Positions 1 through 12,559 of a stretch of 64,000 nucleotides of DNA are shown in pieces (position 1 is the stretch's first letter; every line of letters starts with the position of its first letter). Position numbers and translations under genes: made by a program. The notes under the pieces are model-generated. The model worked only from the letters and a program-made list of their open reading frames with translations, did no database searches and was not told the origin of the DNA. Origin of the DNA: Acanthosoma haemorrhoidale (Eukaryota; Arthropoda; Insecta; Hemiptera; Acanthosomatidae); assembly GCA_930367205.1 (NCBI GenBank), contig OV884011.1:124183866-124247865 (forward strand), read 5' to 3'.

Positions 1-2700
1 TCTTTATTTTTTTTCTAGTTAGGTGTATGTTTGTTTCCTGAGGAAAGACTGATAGTAGGTAAGTATAATTTCAATCGCGGAATTATTGCATTTTTTTTTC
101 TTTAAAAATAGCGGATTGAAATCTTTCAATATTAAACGTTAGCTATAATTTGAGTTAATAGCTTACTGTGCCAAACTATGTCCTAATCAATCATATTAAA
201 ATTAGACGACAAATAAAACTTTTTATAATAATCAAAATTCTCTTCAAATATTTTTATTAAAATCAACAAAAATCCTGAAAACGTATCCCAAACATTCAAA
301 ACCAATACTACGCTATAAAAAATAGGCCAAACGTTGACTGAAAATGATATATGAATATAAAATATATATTGGGAAAGACAGGAAGATGGTCCTGATCAAT
401 AAAGTGTTGAACACATTCCGGTCGGTCCTTGGAAAAACACAAGACGAAATTCCTTCAGAACATATGGTTATGGCCAAGTCAACCCAACCTTTCATTTCCT
501 CCCCCTCTATCAATTTTTTAATATTTAATATCTTGCCCTGAACGTTCAGTAAAATGTTAATTTCATGACAACGTCCATAGTCAATGGCAAGTTGTTTCAA
601 CAAGTAGATAATCCTCCATTCCATAATAGTTAAACCAAAATAAGTGAACATTATATGTGTTTGTTATTTAAATAGTCTAGACATGTTTTTTCTTTACAGT
701 TCCCCACTCCTTCCCCCCCCCCCAAGATACTCTTTCAAACTACTTCTTCAGGCTCCGGAAAATTAGAATAATCTGAATAAAAATTACTGCCATTCCTAAT
801 AAAAATTATACCCGAGGGGAATATAAGGTCCGTTATAAAGTCTGAAGATTTTCCAGTAACGAGTAAAGTTTTTTTTAAAGATAGTAGCCGTTTCTTACTA
901 CCCTTCTGAATATTCCTCTTAGAGTTGCTGCAACTGGGTGGCACTGAGACTGCCAAGTCCTGCTCAGTAAAATGCTATCTGGAGCAGTGGTTTATGCGCC
1001 ATCATCCAGCCAACCTCAACTTTCTGACCATTTGACATAATTTCTCTTATATACAACTTATTTATCGCAAGATTATATTTATCATGCTTAAAAACTTAGC
1101 GGCCTTTACAAATGGTTACTTATTTTCAAGCTAATACGCATATATATCTTCATTAAGATTGGATGTTTATCCGTTTAAATCTATTGGTGACGGACTTCTC
1201 GAGAAATAACTTGTAAGTCGAATGTAAAACGTCCTAGACAAAGCCAGTCGTAAAGAGAGGAGCGTGGGTGTAGCAGCCCTGGTTAAATAGCTAAAATATA
1301 CTATTGTGTTAGACGGGTTATACATACTACATAACCACATCGGTGAGTATCCATAAGATTGATATGTAGTAGTGTTTAGCAGTAAATAATTGTTGATGGT
1401 TTTAATTGCTATTTAATTAATATTATATTATATAGTATTTAATTTTGTTTTTTGAATTTTAATTATTTAGTACATAGGTGTTCTATTTCTTAATTTGAAT
1501 AATAGTACAATAAAAGGATAATTTCAGAATAAGTAAAGTTCAGCACTATTAGTGGAATATAATTTATATATTACAGTGACGATTGTTACGTGTAATGATA
1601 GTAATTAGTTTGCCTTCATTTCCGCAAGTAAAAGTTTTAATCATTTGGCTTTTTGTTTTATTGTTGAGATAACTGAAGATGACAGCTTAGAGCTGTCGAA
1701 AGCGCTATTACATTAATAATAAGTTATAAGCTGTGGAAAGACAATAAAGCTGTTTTATAACTTAATATCCGTTAAAAACATATTAAATGTCAGTTTCTAG
1801 GATCCTTTAAAATAAAAATCAAACTTTAACGATGTTATTTATATTCACAATAAATTCTCTTAGCTTCAATACGTTTCTCCCAACGGGCAACACAAGTTTT
1901 TTCAATCCCTTGTTCAAAGAAACTTTCGGCTTTGAATCGATAAATTTGAGAAAAGTAAATTCTACCTCGTTTACATTTTGGAATATTTTGTTTTTTAAAA
2001 AGCGAACTGATTCAAATGATAATCAGTTGCCGACTCAGGAGTCAGAATGAAGTCAGCTGGATGTGGTAAAAGTTCTTTTTTCAGTTAAATTCTTAAAGTT
2101 AACAGACAAATATTTCAACAAAGTTTCTGGTAATCATGTTGCACCTACTGGTCCATTATTTTTGTTTTTGCAATTACATGCAGGTGTCATATAACAAAAG
2201 TATGGCTGACTTTTAAGTGTTCTGAAAGTTTTATACATGTCTGATGTAGATTACCCTCTACTAAAGCTTTCAATTCGTCATAATCCAGCTTTGTTTTTGG
2301 CCTGCCATGAGATTCATTCATTACAGTTGTATTGTATCATATCTTATCGTCATATTCTCTATATCATATACAGAGAGCCACCGATAAAAATTAATTTTGA
2401 TTCACTGTACCACCACAAAAACATATATTGATGTTTCAAAATACTTCCAAAGCATTATGTCCAAGTTTAAACTCATATGAAAATATAACACGAATTTCTC
2501 AGATTTTATTGATAGCAAAACATTACATTAACACATGAACAGTTTACAATATACTGAAAGACATAGAATGGAAATGAAGGTGAAACGTCTGCATATCAAT
2601 TTAATACCCGATGGGTTCGTGTTTGTAAACAAGAGATGGATTCTTACTTTAACGATTTCATTAAACTAAATAAATCTGACATTTAATCCCTTCCAACCTA
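1..2700. other. Non-genic AT-rich stretch
   Basis: No reading frame here resembles a known protein. Both strands carry only short ORFs of the length expected by chance. A C-run at about 711-723 and several T-runs are the main low-complexity features. A small hairpin at about 1,684-1,704 is followed by GAAA and is discussed among the findings. Confidence 0.6.
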
Positions 2701-2715
2701 ATATTAATTTTCTTA

Positions 2716-2812
2716 AGACCGTACCTGTAGATTAGAGGTCAGTATGTTGACAAGTAACTGCGGAGATGTGGGTTAGATTCTCAACTCACCAAGTATGTTT
2801 CCTGGCTGGGAT
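2716..2812 (+). repeat. tRNA-derived SINE-like repeat, copy 1
   Basis: This segment looks like a decayed tRNA head. A degenerate box A (CTGTAGATTAGAGGTCAG) is followed about 45 bases later by a box B-like GGGTTAGATTCTC. A second copy with the same order (CTGTAGCTGAGTGATAGGCA, GTTGACTT, ACTGCGGAGA) occurs at 43,363-43,432, so it is a dispersed repeat and not a tRNA gene. It cannot fold as a functional tRNA because box B is mutated and no acceptor stem is evident. The 3' extent of the SINE body is unclear; it may run to about 3,010. Confidence 0.5.
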
Positions 2813-2849
2813 GACAGTGCCTGGTAGGCCTAAGGACCTACACGAATAA

Positions 2850-4015
2850 AGCAGCTAACCCGGTTAAGAAAACGGAATTTAAGGATTGGTGGTAATAAGC
2901 CAAGCACCAAGACACTCTCTCCTGTGTTACCTACAAAGCGACACCATCGGCTAATAGCACTTTAATAATTGGCTAATAAAATGGCACCTCTACATCAAAT
3001 TTAAAACAGTGTGCTGAAACTGGGGGCTCATTCACCATCTCCAGGGATGACAGACAATAAACACAGAAGTAAAAAATCAACACTGAATAAAAAAAAAAAT
3101 CTACAAAATTTTAACAATTCATTTTTGGATGAATATGAGATTAATAACCTGGAACTATCGTGGAAATTATAGTATGTATTTCTTATCTTATTTTCCTATA
3201 TAGATATAGTTTGCCCTGTTCACAACAAGTTAGTAGAAATTAACAATATAAAAATGAAGACGACAAACGCGTTGATTCTCCTTTAATAAAGAACAAAATA
3301 CTCCGGACTGGAAAAGTAATGAAAGTGAAAAAACGAAGAAATTAATTAAGGGAGAAGAAACAGAAATAACATAAAGAAAAATCGAATTTAATAAACAGGA
3401 GAAAAGGAGTGGGAACAGAAGACTAGCTCCTCTGCAGCCGACCCAAAGGAATGTAACGATAATTTCCCGAAAGCTTAGGGGAGTAAGTTGGGAGGGGACT
3501 CATTCGCAATCTCCAGATCTGACACACAGATACAATACACACGCATAGTTCCTGATTTTGAAAAAATTATAATTTTAAATTATTGTATGTTTATTAATGT
3601 ATTCCTAAAATATAATTATCATTGTTTAGCAACACGCACAACCCTAAGAGGGCTTTACCAATGGTTACTTGTTGTGGAGTTAAATTATTTTAATTATCAT
3701 ATAACTCTTCAACATATCTGAAGGTACAGGTGCTGCTGATGGCGAACGGTTTAGTTTGTTAAAAAAAATCATTAACATGAGTTCAAGGCTACATATATTA
3801 AAAAGATCTGTATATAATAAGTACCATAAAAATAAATTATTTACAAGTCACAAATGCTTATGGTTTCTGAGAGGGTTGTAATATATTGTTGTTTGGCCGT
3901 TTCTGCTGTGTAATAATAAATAAATAACTAATTATGTATTTCTAGCGCAGAGCTGACTCTGTTCATTGTGGAGTAGATGTATCGTAGTACTAGGTACAGT
4001 AATATCGGCTTACTG
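2850..4015. other. Non-genic stretch
   Basis: AT-rich DNA with purine-rich tracts around 3,290-3,420. The short ORF at 3,488-3,721 has no recognisable motif. I see no gene. Confidence 0.55.
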
Positions 4016-4019
4016 TTAA

Positions 4020-4265
4020 ACGTACTCTCTCAGCTTGCCGGCGATGTTGCCGCGTTATGATTGGTACGTGCCTGGCAGAGCTGATGTCGGACAGCTGGGA
4101 AATGAGGCCCAGATCTCCTGGATTGGTTCTAAATCGGCGTACACGCCCGGGCCGCGGCGATTAGCCTGGGTCGTCCATTGGCTGTCCACGAGGATGGACC
4201 GACCCGTCCCTGAAAAAAGTCATTACTGTCTCACACTAAATCTTTCTCTCTCACCCTTCGTCAGA
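4020..4265. promoter_or_regulatory. GC-richer island with three ATTGG (inverted CCAAT) boxes
   Basis: This island is clearly richer in G+C and CpG than its flanks. It carries ATTGG at about 4,059, 4,120 and 4,178. It holds an ORF of 82 codons (4,035-4,283) that I do not recognise. The composition would suit a promoter, an enhancer or a fragment of an unrecognised element, and the sequence alone does not decide between them. Confidence 0.25.
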
Positions 4266-4485
4266 TCGGATCTGGAAAAATAGCTACTTATTATTGTACG
4301 CTCTATAGGTTCAAAATCTCAGATGATTCCAATATAGCATGTTAAATTCCGATGGAAACTTTTATCCAGGAATCGTGCAGTAAATTAATGGTTCAAGTAT
4401 TCTGACCACCGGCTGTAAATATTCAAAACAGCGCTGAACAGTTGTAAAAGGAAAATTTCCTTTCCAGAGGAACCACATTAGGAAC

Positions 4486-4545
4486 CAGTTAATAGATAAA
4501 ATTTCTATAAAATACCTAGGCATAACCATCACACCAACTCTGTCA
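4486..4545 (+). pseudogene. Possible LINE reverse-transcriptase scrap
   Basis: One frame reads DKISIKYLGITITPT, which matches the short 'KYLGI' block after the RT palm of non-LTR retrotransposons. Nothing on either side supports a longer alignment, so this is a weak call. Confidence 0.25.
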
Positions 4546-4599
4546 ATAGTCATTATCCCGATATTCATGGCCAAATATTGAAAAATGTAAGGTTCACTA

Positions 4600-5225
4600 A
4601 GCGAAGACCGAATATAAACAATATATCATTTACCGTAGTAAATAATGCAATAATTCTTTGGTCTCCTTCCGTACGATACCTGGAAATTTATTTATGCAGG
4701 AAGCTTACACTCACCACGCATGTTAAGTAGCTAGTTAACAGAGGGAAACTTCCAATGAGATGGTTTTTTCCACTCTTATCCTTGCAATTTTCCTTAACTT
4801 TTGATAATAAATCGTTGCTGTACAATGTTGCAGTTCTACCGTTTCTTACATTTTCCAGTCTGCCTTATCCACACTGTTCTAAATTTCAAATAACTTGAAA
4901 CAAGCGCTTAAGATTGCTAACTGATTCCACTTGGTGCGCCAAAATCAGACCATTACCGATAATGTCGACATAGAAAGTTACTTATAAAAGAAAAGTCTAT
5001 ACATTTTTTTTTTTTTTTGTTCCTGTCAAAAAAGTATAAATTACCTTATCAACAGTATTTTAGCTGATTCTTAAAAGATAAATTGTGTGGTTGATTTTAG
5101 TTATGCTAGATTTTAAGTCTAAGGTTATAAATTAGTTGGAAATAATGTAGGTTTCATTTGAGTTGGGCAGGTGCTGGGTTTTTTTTTTTTTTTTTTTTTT
5201 TTTTCTACTTATTAGAATCTACTCT
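4600..5225. other. Non-genic stretch with long T-run
   Basis: Low-complexity DNA including a T-run of about 26 bases at 5,179-5,204. The phenylalanine-rich ORF over it (5,163-5,396) is an artefact of the T-run. Confidence 0.6.
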
Positions 5226-5235
5226 GTCAATCTAG

Positions 5236-5325
5236 CAATTTTTAAAATTTTTAGTTTTTTCAAACCCGAAAACCATTATATTTTTTCCAAAGCGACTGCC
5301 TGCCCTGGCATTTCCGAGTCCCTAA
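5236..5325 (+). repeat. Direct repeat, copy 1 (pairs with 5,752-5,840)
   Basis: The block TTAGTTTTTTCAAA, then a divergent A/C-rich stretch, then ATTATATTTT and CCAAAGCGACTG...CCCTGG, recurs about 515 bases downstream in the same orientation with scattered mismatches. A weaker third match, around CCAAAAGAGAACCTGCCC, lies near 6,098. Family unknown. Confidence 0.55.
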
Positions 5326-5751
5326 ATCGAATCTACAAACATAAAACTTTACATGGAGGTTCCATTCGATTATCCGCTGACATTAAAATATTTTAAACTC
5401 AGAAAAACGAATTAGTAGTTACTAGCTGGTTATTTATGTTGCATTAAAAAATATTTTCTGTGATTTTAAGTATGGTGTCAAATTAAAGGCCTCAAGGTCC
5501 TAATTAATATAATTAATTTTGTAGAACATCAGTGGACTATAATTAATAGGGGAATCAGTGGCATAATATTTTGCACGGGAGTTCCTTTTGATGGCCTAAT
5601 GATGATGATAAATAATGAAGACAATAACGGTAATGATGATGATAATAGAATCCATCCCGTAACAATAAAATGTCATTAAATAATTAATAGCCGGGTAATT
5701 ATAAAAAATCATATTGACTAGTTTATTATGTTAGATAGTTGTTTTGTCTTT

Positions 5752-5840
5752 TTATTTTTGGAATTTTCTTAGTTTTTTCAAAATCAAAAACGATTATATT
5801 TTCACCAAAGCGACTGTCTACCCTGGAAGCTGCGAATGTG
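5752..5840 (+). repeat. Direct repeat, copy 2 (pairs with 5,236-5,325)
   Basis: Shares the TTAGTTTTTTCAAA and CCAAAGCGACTGTCTACCCT blocks with copy 1. A GAT-triplet-rich tract lies between the two copies at about 5,599-5,650. Confidence 0.55.
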
Positions 5841-5849
5841 GAAGTGTAT

Positions 5850-7390
5850 AAATGCCATGATAAAATTATTCAACACAAATTTATTAAATTGCGGGACTGT
5901 TATCAGTGACCCCCTATAGTCTAGTTAATAACCCTTTATTATGTGGTAATCTATACCTAACTAACACTACCTTTTTTTAATGAAAGATTATGTTCCAGGC
6001 AAACTGTCCTGAAAATTAAGTCGTCTAGATTAGTGGTTTTTATACAAATGTGATTATCTATCTTCTATTTTCCGTTTTTTTTTGTTTTTTTTTATTCCAA
6101 AAGAGAACCTGCCCCTGATGGCTGGAATGTCATGTTAAAGAACTGACCCATCCTTTGAAAAACACTCAGATAATAAAGTATAATAGCCACCTCATCAACA
6201 TCTTGATATAACCGTTAGCCAATAGTTATCGTATTTTAATATTTTAACATATGGGGAACTTAAGTTCCAAAAATTAAATCAAAAGATCATGAGAGGCTAG
6301 GAGACAGAGCTATTGAGAAGCTATGGTGACAGGTACTAAAAATCAGATGCCCAAGGTATTTTCGGTAAAATATACGTAGTAATTTAATACCAATATGTAA
6401 CAATGAACAAGAGTCAGAACCAAGTATAATACAAGGTTACATGATATTTTTTACGGTTGACAGCTAAAGAATAGCCATAACAAAGATGGAAGGTGGATTT
6501 TTCTCACATAGTCAGATCGTTGATTTAAATACAATACCACCATCAGCTTACGTATACTGGCTAACGAACCAATTATAATTTTTTTTTTTAATTGCCCATC
6601 ACTACACCATTACAGTGAACACTCTCCTAACCACAGCCCCTACGGACAGGGGTTCAGTCGGAAGATTAGCGTCACTGAATTAATACTAGGGTTTAGTAAT
6701 CGTAGATATAAATATATGAAATAATACTAGTGGATGGATCCAAGGATCATTTTTTACAATAAATAAATAATAAAATTAAGTAGATAAACCAGTAAAAACC
6801 CGGTAACATATATAATACCATATGGAAGGGAAATAATCATAAAATTTAATCTTAAAGATCTCCTGTGCTGGGACTTACTAACTCTTAACAATTAGCAAAA
6901 CAGACTCAGCAATATTAACACTGTGGAGGGCGTGGACGATGTGACAGAAACAATGAACAGCTTTTTGTTTATGTCGACAGCGTCATTGGGAAATTTCCCA
7001 TCAGATATCTTCCTGACTCCATAGGGACTTACATTTTAGTAGTGGGAGTTTTAAACAAAAAACGTCCCCACAAGTTATTTATTTCTTACTAACCAGCGTT
7101 TAGAATGGCATTTACTGCAATTTTAAAGAGCTCAGATTCTTGTCAGTGATAGCGGTGGTGTCTGACTTGCTGCTCTAACTTGAGTGTGAGCAAAGAAAAG
7201 GAGAGAAAGCAAAAATAGGACCTTATTTGCTTAATGGAAACTCACATTCAGCAATTGAACCGTAAGATGAAATGTCTTTGGTCAAAACATCCAATACGTC
7301 ACAGTCACTAACAAATAAACTCAATTCAGGCTTAAGGTCTATGGCTATTGTCCCTAGGTTTTTTAATGAAAATGGAAAACATTGAAATCC
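5850..7390. other. Non-genic stretch
   Basis: AT-rich sequence without coding signal on either strand. I see no repeat partner inside the window apart from the weak copy near 6,098. Confidence 0.55.
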
Positions 7391-7424
7391 ATCAAACATA
7401 TTTACTGGATGATAGATAAGAGAA

Positions 7425-7610
7425 CACTATTGGTTGCTTCAAAGGGCCAATGGGAAAAGGGCATGGTGTCGATTGGTTTGGCAGGCCCGTGATTTACAGA
7501 GGCTCTTAGCCCGGAGCAGGCAAGGAGCCAAGTAACTTGCAGGCAGTGCGCCTCCAGAGGAATTAACGCTTTCCCGGAAGTTAAATACTGTACAAGTGAC
7601 TCCAAGGATC
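7425..7610. promoter_or_regulatory. CCAAT-cluster island
   Basis: Three CCAAT/ATTGG motifs fall within about 50 bases (7,432-7,478) inside a GC-richer block ending near 7,600. No TATA-initiator pair or downstream ORF of note follows. This is a candidate regulatory island only. Confidence 0.25.
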
Positions 7611-7619
7611 ATCAATTGT

Positions 7620-8780
7620 GAGCATTGTCACTGCCATGCCAGTTACGATTTTTATAGTAGGCATTGTCCTGGTATGGGCAGACGTTTTTTTTAAAAAAAA
7701 ATATTTGGTTAGTATCACTCAATCCGTGGAGTTATTTTTAGAAATATCGAACCGGAGGGCGGAAGACCAACGAAAAAAAGATGTGGCTGTGGAGAGAATG
7801 GTTCGCAATCAAAACCAACTTACTAACTTAATAAACTGTAGTTAAACATAGGGATAACCCAATTGTCATAGGCTCCAGTTTCCTCCTCAGATCCTTTGTA
7901 GTATTCCTGCTTCAAGCATTAATAAACATCCCATCGCTTTCTACTATGACAACTTAAACGCGTAAGAAATGGCGTCAAAGACGTTAGATGACATAAAAAT
8001 TAGACTTTACCAGCATTAAAAAACTTTATATATTAATTAAAGCTTTATTATATTATTACAAATTATCTAGACTGTAAATTTTCTTATACACAATGAGCAC
8101 ATATTCGTAATAAAATCAACTAAGTTCGGATGAACAGATCACATTAATAGTGAGAGACAATAATTTTTATAACGTAATTCTTACATCATTTATATTGTTT
8201 TGAAACTTTTACATTAACCAAATTGCGACATTTAACAATAAAACAAAAGGTTGCAAGATAGAACAACAGGATCCTCTGAAGGAAAACAATTACACAAATG
8301 TACACAAGATAAAAATGTGGTTACACATGTATACAAGGTACAAGATATGGTTTAGAAGACATGGATTTCCAGGCTATGGAGGTTATCATACTATACCTCG
8401 GCTGCTTATCTGAGGGATGTGTGTCTAAAACCAAAAGTACACCGTACACCGATAACCCCTAGTTCACGGACATCTTCTCACCGTTCTAGGAGAACCCTTA
8501 AAAGTAACAGAAGTGGCAGTGACACTATTTCATTTGGAATAATGATAGGCTCTGCTATTTAGACGTACGTCAAGAAGAAATGTATTAATACACGGGCATA
8601 TTTTAATTAGTGTCATATAAACACGTATTACAGAAGACTTTTAATTGTGCAATTTTGTTTAAGTTGATTGTATTTTTTTTTACTTGTATCATAAACATCT
8701 CGACTCGGTAGAACTAATTTAATAATTGAAGGAAATAAGCTGTTGAAAATGTGTTTTAAAATCAGGTTCATCATTATGAT
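7620..8780. other. Non-genic stretch
   Basis: AT-rich. The 75-codon ORF at 7,618-7,845 begins with a hydrophobic stretch but has no recognisable domain, and its start lies in the CCAAT-island flank. I do not call a gene. Confidence 0.5.
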
Positions 8781-8785
8781 TAATG

Positions 8786-9240
8786 ACAAAGACCAACTTG
8801 AGATACGCGACCACAGCGTACCAGTCCCGAGAGTCAGTCAGTATTCGGATAGTGCTAGGGAAACAGTGGGCGACCGTTCGGGGAAGGCTTGAAGATAAGA
8901 AATGGCGACGGGTGGCGTGTTACAACCATCCAAGTCTGCGATATTCTGGGCAAACTCAAACTCGGTGCGCTTCTCTACCGGAGAAAAGGGTCGAACAGGG
9001 GTAAGGAACTAGTGCGGTATGATGGTCCTTTCCGAGTGATCGCTCTCTGCGAACATAACGTGGTCACGGTCGAAAGCATTACTACCCCAATCAAACGGCG
9101 GACGGTATATGTAGAGCAGCTCAAGTTTCCCATGGCGGAGCCTGGGAGCCACGTCGTCGACACATAACTCTGGTGCGCGTCGCAGGTGACGGAGACTAAC
9201 TTGAGATACGTGACCTCAGCGTACCAGTTCAAAGAGGCAT
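8786..9240 (+). pseudogene. LTR-retrotransposon integrase C-terminal remnant
   Basis: The first part (8,786-8,890) reads TNLRYATTAYQSRES...RIVLGKQ, resembling the end of an LTR-retrotransposon integrase core, where an 'AYNTT.HSSTG..P..LV.G' segment is usual. The next frame (8,889-9,167) carries RKGSNRGKELVRYDGPFRVI, then VESI and YVEQLKFP. This is the GPY/F-type SH3-like C-terminal module that binds DNA in Ty3/gypsy integrases. The two parts are in different frames, so the gene is broken. A degenerate second copy of the first 35 bases reappears at 9,194-9,229. The block is markedly GC-richer than its flanks. Protease, RT and the DDE catalytic residues are absent. The gypsy assignment is likely, but BEL is not excluded. 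Confidence 0.65.
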
Positions 9241-9243
9241 ATA

Positions 9244-9445
9244 TTTTTTTTTTATTGTTTTATTGTATGGGCACTGGTAGGGGGGGTTATGGCTAGTGTT
9301 AAGCCTAATACCACATAGCCTAAGGTAAACAAACCCGTGTTAAGGTAACGTGTGTATAGTGGATCACGAGGAGAATAAAGCCAGTTATAAACCAAACCAT
9401 CACGTTATATCATTAACCTCCTTATTCATTCTTTTTTCTTGATCG
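9244..9445 (+). repeat. Possible 3' LTR or 3' end of the integrase-bearing element
   Basis: Directly after the integrase remnant comes a purine tract (GGTAGGGGGGG, about 9,276), which could be a polypurine tract. An AATAAA signal follows at about 9,374 and then a short GC-richer tail. This is the order expected for PPT-LTR. No second LTR copy is in the window, so LTR identity cannot be proved. Confidence 0.3.
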
Positions 9446-9468
9446 TCGACAGCCGGGAGACGATAACT

Positions 9469-9549
<81 letters not shown>
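9469..9549. repeat. (TA)n microsatellite
   Basis: About 40 uninterrupted TA units. The Tyr-Ile repeat ORF across it is an artefact. Confidence 0.97.
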
Positions 9550-9552
<3 letters not shown>

Positions 9553-9559
9553 TAGACCT

Positions 9560-12390
9560 TTAAATATTAATTGTTATGCATTCTGTTTATGTTACAACTC
9601 AACACCCATGGATGGTGATTTTCCACGCCAAGCATACTATATTTATTTGATATTACGTACACGACTCTCTATAATTCTGAAATAAAATCTAGATTAAATT
9701 ATAGTTTAGGTATATTAAACAAAGTGAGTTTGAATGAATGAATGGACCCTGGAACATGGAGAAAAGGCGAAGTTATAAAGCAACACTGGGATGAATCAGA
9801 GACTCAAAAACTGGTAGTCGGCCAAATAGCCACTTAGCCTATTATTGTTAGTAGAGTCCAGAGGGGAAAACACTTTTTAAGGTAGAAGCAAGTTTTCAGT
9901 GAAATATGACTAGAAAACAACCAAAAGTTGCTCATACCAATATTCGTGACAAAACTACTTGTTTAGAGATTCGTTTTTTTTAATCTGGAATCCTGATGTT
10001 TACATTCGAGTCTCAATTTTTGTCTGCTTGTCAGTGGTCTGTGGGAGACTTTTGAATCTGCTGTTTATGTTAGGTTATAGACTTTTTTTTTAGAGGTCCC
10101 GTTGTATTTAAATAAAGATGCCTAATATTTTAAGATGGGTACCAACGGAATGAAATTCAAGATCTAAACGTCCTGATTAACAATACGTAATTTGTATTTA
10201 ATTTTTCAAATATATAATTACAAAGTCATTAAACTGCAATTAGGTACCAAATCGTGTTGGAAACTTTAACTCAACCCATATTTTTTTTTAGGCGTGATAT
10301 TTCGCAAGGTAGTACCGTTTGGAGACACGATTATGCTAAATATACCCCCCCCCCCGAAAAATAAAGAAGAATTAGAAGTCAAGAAAAAATATTAATGGTA
10401 TTGAATATGCTATACAATGAAAGATCTTGACGCCTTTATTAAGGAGTTGCAATATGGGTTTGGGGCTTGGGAACTACAATAATATAAAGTTAGTCACTAA
10501 AACTGTCATTAAAATAGTATTTGCAAGTTTTTTTTTAAACCTTATACTATGAGGCTAATGTTCTTGACGTCTTGATTAATAATTTGTAATTAATAATGTG
10601 TTGGGGTTAACGTGGTGTACAAAAACAATAAAATTGTTAGTTTAATCTTTTTTGTGACTGTAAAGAAACTATTAATCGAGCGGTTGAACTTAATAAATCT
10701 AAGAAAATACGACATGTAATTGCATGGTAAGACTAGTTGAGTGGTATATCAAGATAGATGAAACTTTAAAGATGTTGACAAGTTTCTGAAAAATAAAATA
10801 AAATAACAAGGCAAACAATAGCTTTAAAGTGCTAAATAGCCTGTTCTAGAAAGGAGTACAGCAAGGTGATGATACTCAAATAAAAAATAATAATTATACA
10901 AAAAATATATCTGTGAATTTAAAACATGATTAAAGATGTAAATTCTGTTCTCTTTTCCTTTTCTAATTCTGAGATGGAAGACATTCCGTGACGACACCCG
11001 GAGTCTAAACCTATTTAATATTAAAACTCCGTCCATTCATTGGCGAACACGTACTCAGTCATTCAATGGCCCCATGCAAATGTTTACACTTCCTGACTCT
11101 TTTTTCCTCTTTTAAGGGTTCCAACATCTAAGACGGTTTTTTTATACACTCTGATGAACTGTGCAGATAACACTTCCACCGAGTTTTGTCCTTAAAACCA
11201 AAACTTTTCTATTAAAACATAGTTTTAATTTTTTTTATTGTACTATCCTTGCGTTCTATAATTTATAGCTACTGTTCTTTTAAATATACGATTTGTGAAC
11301 GCTGAGTTTTTCCTGTACGAATACCAAGTGATAAAATACTCTACCTTACCTAAACTTAATTTAATTGGATGCAAACTTCCCGAACTCATGTTTCGTATTT
11401 CTTCAACATAACGTTAGTTTAGTTCTGATATCCATACATCATACACAACGACATCATACATCATTATCATAGCATAACGTGTGTATAAATCACAATCTTG
11501 CCTTAGCGATTACCTAAAGTAATAAACGGAATTATTCATATAAATAAATATGAAAATACGAGCATTAACACAAATGGAAACAGAGGGAACATCATAATAA
11601 TTAATATGGTAATCAGATAGCATAATATGGAATATTGAAAAAAAAAATGAACTGACAGTATGTAACCTAGATGAAGTGACTACCAATAAATAAGTAGCCA
11701 GCCAATATTTCTTATAATTTGGGTAAATTTTTAGTCTCATGACAGAAAATTGGATGGCAGAAGATTTTACTGATAGTCTTTAAAAAGGCTTGTTAAAAAG
11801 CGATTCTTCTTATTTGGGAAAATTTAAACATGTGCTTGTTAAGAATATAATTTTAAATTATAAATTTACTCTACCCAAGAAAGATTAATAATACAATTAT
11901 TTCCTTGATCAAAAAGCCAAGAACATTAATTCAAAAAAAAAAAAATGCTCGCCACAAAATACAAATCACCTTATCCGAGAGAAGACTATTTATACTATTT
12001 ATTATACAGTAATTTCACGAAGAAAGAGCTTATACTTAAAAACAGATATAATTTCCTGTCTTGTTCTTCTAAGATAGTAATCTTGAACATGATTAGACTT
12101 ATTTTAAAGTTGTATTCCGCACTACTACATTTCAAATAGTCCATTGTGCTCTTCATTTCTTTAATAATTGTTTAATTTTCAAAACTAATATAATTTATAA
12201 TATTTAATAGATTTGAGTGATGGATGCTAGGGCAATTTACATTTTTATCAAGATACTTACAAACCATTTCGCTATTAAGAATAAGAATTTAAAAAAAAGA
12301 AGTTTTGAATACCTGTTTTTGTGAATATAGATAATAAGTTGTGAATATCATAAGAAAGTTTTATTTATAGTTTTTTATTTATATTTAGTT
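9560..12390. other. Non-genic AT-rich stretch
   Basis: No coding signal is visible. A short motif of the form CCTGATTAAYAATAYGTAAT occurs at about 10,172 and, degraded, at 10,572. Related forms are at 23,668 and, inverted, near 26,969 and 38,243, which suggests fragments of a dispersed repeat. Short ORFs at 10,824-11,036, 11,510-11,740 and 11,945-12,139 have low-complexity composition and no motif. Confidence 0.5.
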
Positions 12391-12429
12391 TCTTCATTTA
12401 AAAAGTATAGACGGTTTGAGAGCATAAAT

Positions 12430-12540
12430 ATAAGTGCGTTGACTGGAGCAGCAATTCCAGCTGCACTGGAATACGCACAACAATGCCACTGCATGTGGGC
12501 CATGTGATAGGGGGGCATATGGGAGGGTCGATCAACATTT
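12430..12540 (+). mobile_element. Relic of R1-type element 3' tail (hairpin)
   Basis: The segment starting GTGCGTTGACTGGAGCAGCA and ending CACTGGAATACGCAC forms a hairpin. It matches the hairpin near the 3' end of the R1-clade copy (55,708-55,754) base for base over much of its length. Loop and stem differences mostly preserve pairing. No RT coding sequence is attached here, consistent with a heavily 5'-truncated or decayed copy of the same or a related family. The orientation is plus, as in the larger copy. Confidence 0.6.
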
Positions 12541-12559
12541 TTCGGTCGCGGGCCAAATT

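Noticed and set aside
5163..5396. ORF with a phenylalanine run
   Set aside because: Translation of a T-run; no other feature.
9470..9685. ORF with a long Tyr-Ile repeat
   Set aside because: Direct translation of a (TA)n microsatellite.
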